From positions 1-27,980 of the forward strand of contig JBFLYA010000026.1 of assembly GCA_040757115.1 (NCBI GenBank): 27,980 nucleotides of DNA, in the 5' to 3' direction. The translations under genes and the position numbers were made by a program. Of this stretch, positions 8,480 through 15,843 are shown piece by piece. Every line of letters starts with the position of its first letter. The stretch's first letter is position 1. Below the pieces are notes generated by a model. That model saw only the letters and a list, made by a program, of their open reading frames with translations. It did not search any database and was not told the DNA's origin. The stretch comes from a bacterium. GTDB lineage: Bacteria; UBA9089; CG2-30-40-21; SBAY01.

Positions 8480-8805
8480 GTAGCCCAACATTCTATGTTG
8501 GCGGATAGAAATGGGGGATGGACAACTCAGGATAGAATCTTGGTATGTGTTTAGCGTGAGGATATTTTTTCCCGACGCTGAAGGCGTCAAACTTCACATA
8601 ACCGTAGATGCAATCTACGGAAGAAACACATACATGCACTCTGCAACCCTGAAAGGGTCGAATTTTATCCCTCGTTTAAAATTCAACCCTTTCAGGGTTG
8701 AGAAACATCGTAGATGTCCATTTCCGTAGGTTTCACCTACGGTTATGTTCAAACCTTTCAGGTTTGTATCCAATGCATAAATACGCTAAACACATACTGG
8801 GCTAC
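8480..8805. repeat. inverted-repeat-bounded array of small hairpins
   Basis: The outer ends are GTAGCCCA (8480) and TGGGCTAC (8798). An inner perfect 15-bp inverted repeat is GTATGTGTTTAGCGT (8543) with ACGCTAAACACATAC (8783). Inside are successive hairpins with mostly 3-nt loops: CCAACAT-tct-ATGTTGG, GACGC-tgaag-GCGTC, CCGTAGAT-gca-ATCTACGG, ACCCT-gaa-AGGGT, CAACCCT-ttc-AGGGTTG, ACATC-gta-GATGT, CCGTAGGT-ttc-ACCTACGG and AAACCT-ttc-AGGTTT. It may be a non-autonomous element or a hot spot for palindromic insertions. Confidence 0.65.
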
Positions 8806-8907
8806 CAAGCTAATGTCAAAATGAGAACCGCTTTATGCCAGCCTATAGCGGTTATTAACTGGAAGTTTACATAGGATAATACCCATAAATAAGGCATGAG
8901 AATAATC

Positions 8908-8985
8908 GTTCCGTTAGGAACATAATATCGGTAGAATAGATAGCTAAATCAATCAGTTCCGTAGGAACGATATATTGGTAGAAAT
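8908..8985 (+). repeat. two direct REP-like units
   Basis: Two hairpins (GTTCC-gtta-GGAAC at 8908-8921 and GTTCC-gta-GGAAC at 8956-8968) are each followed by the same tail, close to ATATATCGGTAGAA. A third unit in opposite orientation lies at 9148-9178. Conserved tail plus hairpin is the layout of repetitive extragenic palindromes mobilised by RAYT transposases. Confidence 0.7.
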
Positions 8986-9108
8986 TATATTAATAATCAG
9001 GAAGAACATCACAAAAAAAAGAGTTTCAGTGAAGAATATAAAGAATTTTTGCGAGCATTTAACATTAATTATGATGAACGATATATTTTTAAACCGATTG
9101 AATTTTAA
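8983..9108 (+). pseudogene. C-terminal remnant of a Y1/RAYT (IS200-like) transposase
   Basis: Translation gives NYINNQEEHHKK, then SFSEEYKEFLRAFNINYDER and YIFKPIEF before a TAA. This matches the recognisable C-terminal block of REP-associated tyrosine transposases (YI..QEEHH, then EEY..FL, then YDERY.F). The HUH motif, the catalytic Tyr region and any start codon are missing. The remnant joins directly to the tail of the second REP unit, so the 5' part was deleted at that repeat. It cannot be functional, but it explains the REP units on both sides. Confidence 0.8.
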
Positions 9109-9147
9109 CTATCTCATGCCTACGGCATTTATGTTTGTATGATATTT

Positions 9148-9178
9148 ATTTCTACCGATATATTGTCCCTATGGGACA
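9148..9178 (-). repeat. REP-like unit in inverted orientation
   Basis: The hairpin TGTCCC-tat-GGGACA (9164-9178) has, on the - strand, the same ATATATCGGTAGAAAT tail as the two units at 8908-8985, but a different paired stem. With them it brackets the transposase remnant in a head-to-head arrangement, as in BIME-type clusters. Confidence 0.7.
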
Positions 9179-9351
9179 TTATTTGTATGATATTTATTTC
9201 TGCTCTAATAGACCAGGGTGAGGAAAAGTTGATAAAGGATTTGTTTGATTCTATGCTCGCAGGCTGGAAAAAGAAAATACTAAATATCCTGAAGAAATTT
9301 GGAGGAGAAAGGATATTAAACATCTTAGAGGAGTAAAATCCATTAAGTGTG

Positions 9352-9402
9352 GAGGGGAAACGCTCATGCCCACAGGAAGTGGGCACAAACGAAGATGAAA
9401 AT
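9352..9402 (+). repeat. structured repeat core, copy 2
   Basis: It keeps GGGGAAACGCTCATG on the left and CACAAACGAAGATGAAAAT on the right. The inner stem is TGCCCAC-aggaa-GTGGGCA (9367-9385), different from copy 1 but still fully paired. The left outer arm ATTTTCA is not preserved. It lies about 130 nt before the STAND-TPR start at 9533. Confidence 0.6.
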
Positions 9403-9532
9403 AAGTAGTAAGCGGATTTAGCGGATTGAGCAGATAAAAAATCCGATTAATCCGCTCAATCCGATTACTAAAAAATAAAAATCTGTGTAATCTGCGAAAT
9501 CTGCGGATTATTTTCAGGGGAAATAGAATACC

Positions 9533-11869
9533 ATGAACTACAGTAAAGCATATCCATATTTAAAGGCCCTTCTGGAGGCATTGATAGAGGTAATAAAGCT
9601 AATACCAGTGGTAGGGAACCCTCTTGCTAAGTTTATCTCATCCTTATTTGAACAACTCAAGGTTTGGGACAAGAAGGAGATTAAACAGTTCGAATCTAGT
9701 CTCCACAATCAGACTCCACCTGAACCAAACTTTGTAGGTAGAATTGAGATGTTAAAGGCGATCACAGATTGGTATGGCTCACCTAAGGTAAAGATAGGCG
9801 CATTAGTCGGCTGGGGTGGTGTAGGGAAATCGGCATTGGTCAGAAAGTGGTTTGATAGCCTGAAAGAAAATAACCTCCATCCGGATGGCATATTCTGGTG
9901 GGGATTCTATCGCAATCCTTATCTTGAGCGTTTCCTTGAGGCATTATTTGTCTATCTTTCCCAGGATAGATTCAAACTTGATGACTACAAGACATCCTGG
10001 CAGAAGACTGATAAAATAAAAGAGCTTCTTTTGGAAAGGGAATATCTCATTATCTTAGATGGCTTGGAGGAGATGCAGAAATCGCAAAGCGGTGAAGAAT
10101 TTGGTAAGCTGCAACACCCAGAATTTACCGACTTACTCAAATCCATTGCTGATGCAGATTTTAGAGGCTTGTGCCTGATAACTACAAGGTTTCCTTTGAC
10201 TGACATCAAGAATTACCCAGGCTATCAAAAGCTTGAGATAGAGGAATTATCCAGAGAGGATACCCGGCTATTGTTTCAAAGGATTGGGGTAAGAGGAACA
10301 GAGGATGAGATAGATGACCTCTGGAAAGAATTTAAAGGCCATACCCTGAGCCTTGTTCTCCTGGCAAATTATTTAGGCCCTGGGGGTGATATTAAGAGAG
10401 CAAAGGAAATACCGCCATTTTATTCAGACCAGGAGGCAGGAGGAAAGGCGCGCAGAATGCTTCTTTGGTATGATAAACAATTAAATGAAGAACAAAGAAG
10501 TTTTATGAAGATATTCTCCCTCTTTAGGGGTGCAGTCTCTGAAAGGGAGTTTAAGGGAGCATTCCAAACCAGGGTGGATTTTCATTTTCAGAGAATGCTA
10601 AATGACCTTTGCCAAAGAAGGCTCATTACCAAAGGCTCTGATAATACCTACACCACCCATCCCTTAATCAAGGGCTACTTTGAGTCTATCTTTGATGAAG
10701 AAGAAAAGAGGCTGACCCATAAGGCAATCTATGAATACTTTGGAAAGATGGCAAAAGATATGCCAGAGACACTGGAAGAAATGCAACCCCTGTTTGAGCA
10801 GGTATATCATGGATGTTCTGCTGAGCTTTATGATGAAGTGCTTTATGATGTTTATTGGGAGAAAATTCAACGGGGACAAAAAGGTTTCCTGGTATACAAA
10901 CTTGGTGCCTGGGAGACTGATTTATCTCTTATAAGAAACTTCTTCCCAGACGAAGACCTTTCAAAGATGCCGCTTGTAAGTGAAAAGAGCAAACAGAGCT
11001 GGCTGCTCAATGAAGCAGGACTGGCACTTCTTTCTACAGGCCGGCCAAAAGAGGCAGAGGAGCCATTTTTGACAGCAGTCCGGATGGGTGTTGAGGCAAA
11101 AGACTGGGAAAACGCCTCTACGGGTTATCAAAACTTGACTGGCCTCCGGTTTCGAGCAGGTAGGCTCAAGGAGGCAAATGAGGGTGCCAAAAAGGCACAT
11201 GATGCAGCAGAGAAGGCAGGGTCTGAGAAGAATATCCGTAATTCAAAAGCCTATCTTGCCTGGATACTTCATCTCTTAGGTAAAGATGAGGAGGCAGAAA
11301 AGGGGTTTCAGCAGGCAGATGAACTTGAAAGAAAGATCAGTGGGTATCGGGATTACAGTATAACTGGAGTTTTCTATGCTGACTTCCTGATCTCAATCAA
11401 GCAGATTGATGAGGCTTTTGAACTTACCAAAGCAAACCTTGAGATCTGCCAGAGTGAAAATTGGCCGGATGATATCTCAAGATGTCACCGCTGCTTAGCT
11501 GCCATTGAAAGGCTAAAGGGAAACCATAAAGAAGCTGAGACCCATCTTCAGCAGGCTTTTGAGATTGCTCGCAGGGTGGGCGTTCCTGATCTTGAAATCG
11601 AAGCCTTGCTTGAGTTGAGCAGGTTGTGGTTGGATATGAAAAGATATAAAGAGGCTATCTCTCAGGCAAACCAAATCCTGAAGCTATGTGAAAGAACAGG
11701 CTTTTTACTCTACGAACCCGATGCAGAGCTAATCTTAGCCAGGGCATATCTGGGGTTAAATGATTTTGACCAGACCAAAACCTTCGCCCAATCCGCTTAC
11801 CAAAAAGCCAGCCAGATGCACTACCACTGGCCCAGGGTTGGGGCTGAGCAGCTACTGCGAAATCTGTAA
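9533..11869 (+). CDS. STAND NTPase / TPR protein with short hydrophobic N-terminus
   Basis: A 778-residue paralogue of the STAND-TPR part of the cyclase gene. STAND starts at about 62 (PPEPNFVGR), with Walker A GWGGVGKSA 93-101, Walker B LIILDGLEE (D176), ITTR and GHTLSLVLL motifs. TPR repeats fill about 480-778. In place of the cyclase there are about 55 residues with a hydrophobic, Gly/Pro-containing stretch (ALIEVIKLIPVVGNPLAKF, about 16-34), which may be a membrane-interacting effector or an adaptor helix. The last roughly 280 nt are almost identical to the cyclase gene while the early TPRs differ clearly, suggesting gene conversion. The TAA stop lies inside a GTAACCGTTCA repeat end, so the original terminus (…NLNPC in the paralogue) seems replaced. 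Start: ATG with AGGGG at 9516-9520, 12 nt upstream. Confidence 0.85.
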   Translation: MNYSKAYPYLKALLEALIEVIKLIPVVGNPLAKFISSLFEQLKVWDKKEIKQFESSLHNQTPPEPNFVGRIEMLKAITDWYGSPKVKIGALVGWGGVGKSALVRKWFDSLKENNLHPDGIFWWGFYRNPYLERFLEALFVYLSQDRFKLDDYKTSWQKTDKIKELLLEREYLIILDGLEEMQKSQSGEEFGKLQHPEFTDLLKSIADADFRGLCLITTRFPLTDIKNYPGYQKLEIEELSREDTRLLFQRIGVRGTEDEIDDLWKEFKGHTLSLVLLANYLGPGGDIKRAKEIPPFYSDQEAGGKARRMLLWYDKQLNEEQRSFMKIFSLFRGAVSEREFKGAFQTRVDFHFQRMLNDLCQRRLITKGSDNTYTTHPLIKGYFESIFDEEEKRLTHKAIYEYFGKMAKDMPETLEEMQPLFEQVYHGCSAELYDEVLYDVYWEKIQRGQKGFLVYKLGAWETDLSLIRNFFPDEDLSKMPLVSEKSKQSWLLNEAGLALLSTGRPKEAEEPFLTAVRMGVEAKDWENASTGYQNLTGLRFRAGRLKEANEGAKKAHDAAEKAGSEKNIRNSKAYLAWILHLLGKDEEAEKGFQQADELERKISGYRDYSITGVFYADFLISIKQIDEAFELTKANLEICQSENWPDDISRCHRCLAAIERLKGNHKEAETHLQQAFEIARRVGVPDLEIEALLELSRLWLDMKRYKEAISQANQILKLCERTGFLLYEPDAELILARAYLGLNDFDQTKTFAQSAYQKASQMHYHWPRVGAEQLLRNL

Positions 11870-12090
11870 CCGTTCAGGTAATCCTTTACCGCAGAGACGC
11901 AAGAGTTCGCAGAGAGGAAAATATCTTTTTTTTCGTGTTTTTCGCGTTTTTCGGTGTTTAAAAAGGCTTAAAAACAGTTAGTCGAAAGTAAGTATTAAAA
12001 GATTAATAAACAGGGAAAGACCCGAAATGCACAAAAAAAGGAAATTTCTGTCTCTGGTGAATAGATTTTAATTTTTTCTCTGCGTCTCTG
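11866..12090. repeat. truncated GTAACCGTTCA-type palindromic element
   Basis: It begins GTAACCGTTCAGG and continues into an arm with CCGCAGAGACGCAAGAG. It ends with the complementary-type arm TCTCTGCGTCTCTG, immediately interrupted by the next element at 12091. No gene is visible inside. Its first bases supply the stop codon of the upstream STAND-TPR gene. Confidence 0.55.
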
Positions 12091-12562
12091 GTAACCGTTC
12101 ACCGCAGAGACACAGAGACGCAGAGAAGAAAATTAAAATTTATGGACGATACGCTTAATCCCATCCTTGAGCACAGGAACATTAAAATTGATCAACAAAC
12201 CTACCCTTTTATTTATCATTTTTAAGTAGGTTAAAAGCTGTGCCTCATGAATTGGAAGTAATTGCTCCACAGTTTTTAATTCTACCACAACTTCTTCTTC
12301 AACAAGAAGATCTAACCGATAGCCACAATCTAATCTAACTCCTTTGTATCTTACAGGTAATTCAACCTGCCTTTTAAAATGTAACCCTAATATTGATAAC
12401 TCATAACATAAACATTCTTCATAGGCAGATTCCAACAAACCTGCTCCCAATGTTTTATGTATTTCAATGGCTGCACCAATAATCTTTTCTGTTATCTAAT
12501 TTATTTCCATGTCTTCTCTGTTCCTCTGCGTCTCTGCGGTAAATTACCACCTGAACGGTTAC
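12091..12562. mobile_element. 472-bp inverted-repeat element carrying a GxxExxY gene
   Basis: The left end is GTAACCGTTCACCGCAGAGA. The right end, read on the - strand, is GTAACCGTTCAGG..., then TTACCGCAGAGACGCAGAGG. Between the arms lies only the GxxExxY gene. No transposase is encoded. A second, internally replaced copy at 16478-16761 has the same ends and arms, which shows the unit moves or is copied as a whole. Confidence 0.65.
12133..12510 (-). pseudogene. GxxExxY protein (PDDEXK-like), nonsense mutation at codon 5
   Basis: The readable part (from TTG at 12450) shows [17 protein letters not shown], the motif that names the family, followed by [15 protein letters not shown], which resembles a PDDEXK nuclease-like D...ExK core. 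Upstream in frame is [16 protein letters not shown], normal for family N-termini, preceded by MEIN and a TAG at 12496-12498. Restored length is 125 residues, usual for the family. The copy at 16478-16761 has CAG at the equivalent codon, so TAG is probably a C-to-T change. GxxExxY function is not established. Expression of a shortened protein from an internal start is possible but unproven. Confidence 0.75.
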
Positions 12563-12571
12563 AAAATTTGA

Positions 12572-12600
12572 TTGACAGAAATCAGAAACTGTGATAGAAT
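12572..12600 (+). promoter_or_regulatory. sigma70-type promoter of coiled-coil gene 1
   Basis: TTGACA (12572-12577), a 17-nt spacer and TAGAAT (12595-12600) are close to consensus. They begin 9 nt after the end of the GTAACC element. The same promoter precedes copies 2 and 3. Confidence 0.75.
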
Positions 12601-12638
12601 AAACTTGTAAAGTTAATGAAATAGGAGGAATGATAAAG

Positions 12639-13070
12639 ATGATTAAGAAAATGATAGGTGGAGTAATATGTTTCCTTATTCTTACCCCTCAAGTTTATTC
12701 CGAGGAGGTTTATAAGATAGGAATTGAAGAGCGGCTCATTCGATTAGAAGAAGGACAGAAGGCATTGAATCAGAGATTTGATGATATGAATCAGAGATTT
12801 GATGATATGAATCAGAGATTGAACGATATGATGGGGATAATGCTTAGCGGTTTTGGGGTTTTGTTGGCTGGGATGTTTAGCCTGACTGGTTTTGTCATCT
12901 GGGACCGCAGAACGGCTATTGCCCCTGTGGCTAAGAAAACTCGAAAATTAGAAGAGGAAGAAGAGTTGATAGTAAAAGCTCTTTTAGAGTATGCAAATGT
13001 TGAACCAAAGATGCAAAAAGTACTCACCAGGTTAGGGCTTTATAAAAAGGAATTGCTTATCTCAACCTGA
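12639..13070 (+). CDS. small coiled-coil membrane protein, copy 1
   Basis: About 143 residues, family not recognised. The order is: signal-like N-terminus (MIKKMIGGVICFLIL..PQVYS), a helical stretch IEERLIRLEEGQ, three heptads NQRFDDM / NQRFDDM / NQRLNDM, one membrane helix (IMLSGFGVLLAGMFSLTGFVIW) followed by DRR, and a charged helical tail. F and M recur at 3-4 spacing, typical of a coiled coil. The predicted layout is coiled coil outside and tail in the cytoplasm. I prefer ATG 12639 (AGGAGG at 12623-12628, 10-nt spacing) to ATG 12630, which has only 1 nt. Two near-identical copies follow in tandem; the role is unknown. Confidence 0.75.
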   Translation: MIKKMIGGVICFLILTPQVYSEEVYKIGIEERLIRLEEGQKALNQRFDDMNQRFDDMNQRLNDMMGIMLSGFGVLLAGMFSLTGFVIWDRRTAIAPVAKKTRKLEEEEELIVKALLEYANVEPKMQKVLTRLGLYKKELLIST

Positions 13071-13406
13071 ACTTAGGTAAATAAACGGGTAACTATTCCC
13101 CACGAAGGGCACGGAGAGCACGAAGTGAAATTTGATGAATTATCGAATTCATGAAGCTCAAATATTAACATATATGGTAATACGTCAGTTATTTGGGGAA
13201 ATGAACATTAACCTGCGGAGGACAAAGCAATGAAAATAGTAGGCAAGTAGGTAGTAGGTAAGTAGGAAAGGGATAAAGGATGTGCACGGTATTCCTCTTC
13301 TGGGGGCAATGTCTCCCCCTTTCCTACTCTCCTACTTCCTACTTTCAGGAGAATCCCCCATTTCACTGACTCATTACCTTACAGGTCGAAAATATTTAAA
13401 ATTTGA
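13071..13406. other. intergenic spacer with palindromic element
   Basis: It begins with the end of the duplicated unit and a variant terminus GTAACTATTCC at 13088. A palindrome follows with arms GTAGGAAAGGG (about 13262) and CCCTTTCCTAC (about 13316), bounded by ATGAAAATAG (13228) and CTTTCAGGAGA (about 13344). The same bounding text occurs around the structured cores. No gene is visible. Confidence 0.55.
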
Positions 13407-13435
13407 TTGACAGAAATCAGAAACTGTGATAAAAT
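13407..13435 (+). promoter_or_regulatory. sigma70-type promoter of coiled-coil gene 2
   Basis: TTGACA (13407-13412), 17 nt, TAAAAT (13430-13435). Compared with copies 1 and 3 the -10 box has A instead of G at its third base. Confidence 0.75.
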
Positions 13436-13473
13436 AAAATTGTAAAGTTAATGAAATAGGAGGAATGATAAAG

Positions 13474-13926
13474 ATGATTAAGAAAATGATAGGTGGAGTA
13501 ATATGTTTCCTTATTTTTACCCCTCAAGTTTATTCCGAGGAGGTTTATAAGATAGGGATTGAAGAACGGCTCATTCGATTAGAAGAAGGACAGAAGACAC
13601 TGAATCAAAGATTGGATGATATAAATCAGAGATTTAATGATATGAATCAGAGATTTGATGATATGAATCAGAGATTGAACGATATGATGGGGATAATGCT
13701 TAGCGGTTTTGGGGTTTTGTTGGCTGGGATGTTTAGCCTGACTGGTTTTGTCATCTGGGACCGCAGAACGGCTATTGCCCCTGTGGCTAAGAAAACTCGA
13801 AAATTAGAAGAGGAAGAAGAGTTGATAGTAAAAGCTCTTTTAGAGTATGCAAATGTTGAACCAAAGATGCAAAAAGTACTCACCAGGTTAGGGCTTTATA
13901 AAAGGGAATTGCTTATCTCAACCTGA
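13474..13926 (+). CDS. small coiled-coil membrane protein, copy 2
   Basis: About 150 residues, nearly identical to the copy at 12639 but with four heptads (NQRLDDI, NQRFNDM, NQRFDDM, NQRLNDM). Each heptad is a 21-nt unit. Signal-like N-terminus, membrane helix and charged tail are unchanged (tail RREL instead of KKEL). The start was chosen as for copy 1: AGGAGG lies 10 nt before ATG 13474 and 1 nt before ATG 13465. The copies differ almost only in repeat number, so coiled-coil length appears to be the variable property. Confidence 0.75.
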   Translation: MIKKMIGGVICFLIFTPQVYSEEVYKIGIEERLIRLEEGQKTLNQRLDDINQRFNDMNQRFDDMNQRLNDMMGIMLSGFGVLLAGMFSLTGFVIWDRRTAIAPVAKKTRKLEEEEELIVKALLEYANVEPKMQKVLTRLGLYKRELLIST

Positions 13927-13945
13927 ACTTAGGTAAATAAACGGG

Positions 13946-14182
13946 GTAACCGTTCAGGCTATATATCAAAAGTGTAAGAAAGGGGATAAGGAGATAAGAG
14001 TGATATGGAGATAAGATAATAGAAATAGATTGAAATTTATAGAAATAGGTAGAAATTGATTGTGGAAAACAACAAATTTCCATAAATTTCTATTAGTTTC
14101 TATTAATTTCAATTTTTTTAATAATATCTCCCTATCTCCTTAATCTCCACATCTCCTTTTGTTACACCACCTGAACGCTTAC
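13946..14182. repeat. 237-bp palindromic element with GTAACCGTTCA ends
   Basis: The ends are GTAACCGTTCAGG (13946) and CCTGAACGCTTAC (to 14182). The arms are GATAAGGAGATAAG-like text on the left and CTCCCTATCTCCTTAATC on the right, with a second inner pair (AAATAGATTGAAATTTATAG with CTATTAATTTCAA-type text). There is no coding potential. It separates coiled-coil copies 2 and 3 and ends 9 nt before the copy 3 promoter, covering most of the gap between the genes. Confidence 0.65.
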
Positions 14183-14191
14183 AAAATTTGA

Positions 14192-14220
14192 TTGACAGAA
14201 ATCAGAAACTGTGATAGAAT
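14192..14220 (+). promoter_or_regulatory. sigma70-type promoter of coiled-coil gene 3
   Basis: TTGACA (14192-14197), 17 nt, TAGAAT (14215-14220), identical to the promoter of copy 1. Confidence 0.75.
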
Positions 14221-14258
14221 AAAATTGTAAAGTTAATGAAATAGGAGGAATGATAAAG

Positions 14259-14744
14259 ATGATTAAGAAAATGATAGGTGGAGTAATATGTTTCCTTATT
14301 CTTACCCCTCAAGTTTATTCCGAGGAGGTTTATAAGATAGGGATTGAAGAACGGCTCATTCGATTAGAAGAAGGACAGAAGACACTGAATCAGAGATTGG
14401 ATGATATAAATCAGAGATTTAATGATATGAATCAGAGATTTGATGATATGAATCAGAAATTTAATCAGAGATTTGATGATATGAATCAGAGATTGAACGA
14501 TATGATGGGGATAATGCTTAGCGGTTTTGGGGTTTTGTTGGCTGGGATGTTTAGCTTGACTGGTTTTGTCATCTGGGACCGCAGAACGGCTATTGCCCCT
14601 GTGGCTAAGAAAACTCGAAAATTAGAAGAGGAAGAAGAGTTGATAGTAAAAGCTCTTTTAGAGTATGCAAATGTTGAACCAAAGATGCAAAAAGTACTCA
14701 CCAGGTTAGGGCTTTATAAAAAGGAATTGCTTATCTCAACCTGA
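14259..14744 (+). CDS. small coiled-coil membrane protein, copy 3
   Basis: About 161 residues, the longest of the three. Heptads: NQRLDDI, NQRFNDM, NQRFDDM, a partial NQKF, NQRFDDM, NQRLNDM. The 12-nt partial unit keeps the reading frame but shifts the heptad register by four residues, which should introduce a stutter in the coiled coil. Membrane helix and tail match the other copies. ATG 14259 was preferred over 14250 for the same ribosome-site spacing reason. Confidence 0.75.
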   Translation: MIKKMIGGVICFLILTPQVYSEEVYKIGIEERLIRLEEGQKTLNQRLDDINQRFNDMNQRFDDMNQKFNQRFDDMNQRLNDMMGIMLSGFGVLLAGMFSLTGFVIWDRRTAIAPVAKKTRKLEEEEELIVKALLEYANVEPKMQKVLTRLGLYKKELLIST

Positions 14745-14872
14745 ACTTAGGTAAATAAACGGTAAATATTGTTCCATAGCCAGCGGTTTTACTTTCCATC
14801 ATTATCCTGCCGTGGTAATCGTTCAGGCTCACCTGTAAAATCTGTATTTATCTGCGTCCAATATAATTTCCT

Positions 14873-15835
14873 ATGGATTCAAGAGAAAAAATGCAAATAC
14901 TTGAAATTAAAGATTTAAATGTGCAATATAAAACCTCCAGAGGCTGTGTTAAAGCAGTAGATGGAGTATCTTTTGGGCTAAAAAAAGGTGAAGCGATTGG
15001 ATTAGTCGGTGAATCTGGATGTGGAAAAACATCTGTGGCGATGGCAATTATGAAACTTTTACCAAACAACGCTCAAATAATCTCTGGTCAGATACTCTTT
15101 AAAGATGAAGACTTAATCCCAAAGACAGATAAACAGATGCAAAAAATACGCTCAAGGTGTATTTCTTTGATTTTTCAATCGGCAATGAATGCCTTAAATC
15201 CAGTATATCGGGTTGAAAATCAAATAATTGAGGTAATCAGAAGGCATATCGCAATCACTAAAAAAGACGCCAGGATAAGGGTAAAAGAATTGTATGATTT
15301 AGTTGGAATGGATTATAGTTTTGCCAGGCAGTATCCCCATGAATATAGTGGTGGGATGAAACAACGGGCAATAATAGCTATGGCACTTGCCTGTAATCCA
15401 GAGATTATTATTGCGGATGAGCCGACAACCGCTTTAGATGTTATTGTTCAAGACCAGATAATAAAAAAAATCGTTGAAATTCAACATAAACTTAATATGG
15501 CTCTTATTTACATCTCACATGATATTGGGGTTATTGCGGAAACCTGCAATCGAGTGGCCGTAATGTATGCGGGGAAAATAATGGAATATGCACCAACGAA
15601 AATGCTTTTTAATACCCCACTGCATCCCTATACTCAAGGGCTTTTATCTTCTTACCCCACTATATCTGGTGAGAAAAGAAAATTATCCTCAATTCCACTT
15701 GAGTCAATGAATAAGTTTAATTCTGATGTTATTTGTAGCTTTTACCAGAGATGTTCATTTTCAAAGGATATTTGTAGGGAACAAAAACCTGTGTATCGTG
15801 AGATTGAAAAGGAACACTGGGTTTTATGTCATTAA
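14873..15835 (+). CDS. oligopeptide/dipeptide-type ABC transporter ATP-binding protein
   Basis: A 320-residue ATPase of the DppD/OppD group. Walker A GESGCGKTS 46-54, Q-loop FQ 101-102, signature YSGGM 158-162, Walker B IIIADEP 178-184 and the switch His in ISHD (H216) are all intact. The C-terminal region has the family's HPYTQGLLSSYP block and four cysteines (C288, C294, C301, C319), a pattern linked to an iron-sulfur cluster in some DppD proteins. Normally it pairs with a second ATPase, two permeases and a binding protein; none is present here. Start is uncertain: ATG 14873 or 14891, neither with a strong ribosome site. A cupin gene follows within 20 nt and is probably co-transcribed. Confidence 0.88.
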   Translation: MDSREKMQILEIKDLNVQYKTSRGCVKAVDGVSFGLKKGEAIGLVGESGCGKTSVAMAIMKLLPNNAQIISGQILFKDEDLIPKTDKQMQKIRSRCISLIFQSAMNALNPVYRVENQIIEVIRRHIAITKKDARIRVKELYDLVGMDYSFARQYPHEYSGGMKQRAIIAMALACNPEIIIADEPTTALDVIVQDQIIKKIVEIQHKLNMALIYISHDIGVIAETCNRVAVMYAGKIMEYAPTKMLFNTPLHPYTQGLLSSYPTISGEKRKLSSIPLESMNKFNSDVICSFYQRCSFSKDICREQKPVYREIEKEHWVLCH

Positions 15836-15843
15836 GGAGGTGA
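15834..15843 (+). promoter_or_regulatory. strong Shine-Dalgarno site of the cupin gene
   Basis: AAGGAGGTGA begins inside the stop codon of the ABC gene and sits 8 nt before ATG 15852. It settles the cupin start, since the in-frame open stretch extends back to 15726 inside the ABC gene. Confidence 0.85.

Larger units (their letters stand above)
8454..9532. other. 1.1-kb intergenic region: hairpin array, RAYT remnant, REP units
   Basis: No intact gene is convincing. From left to right it holds: a cluster of short hairpins bounded by an inverted repeat (8480-8805); a 7-bp hairpin AACCGCT/AGCGGTT near 8825-8855; three REP-like units (8908-9178) around a transposase tail; an open stretch of 65 codons (9139-9336) that starts inside a REP unit and looks like debris; and a structured core (9352-9402). 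A palindrome follows with CGGATT-rich arms, whose ATTTTCAGGGGA end sits just before the next start codon. Confidence 0.7.

Noticed and set aside
8511-8729. 72-codon open stretch after the cyclase gene
   Set aside because: It covers the hairpin array and has no protein-like composition or ribosome site.
9139-9336. 65-codon + strand open stretch
   Set aside because: The first third is REP-unit sequence and there is no ribosome site; probably debris of a decayed gene, so it is not listed as a gene.
12639-12710. Lipoprotein signal in the coiled-coil proteins
   Set aside because: A Cys occurs in the hydrophobic stretch (GGVIC), but the residue before it is Ile, not Gly, Ala or Ser, and it sits within the helix rather than at its end.
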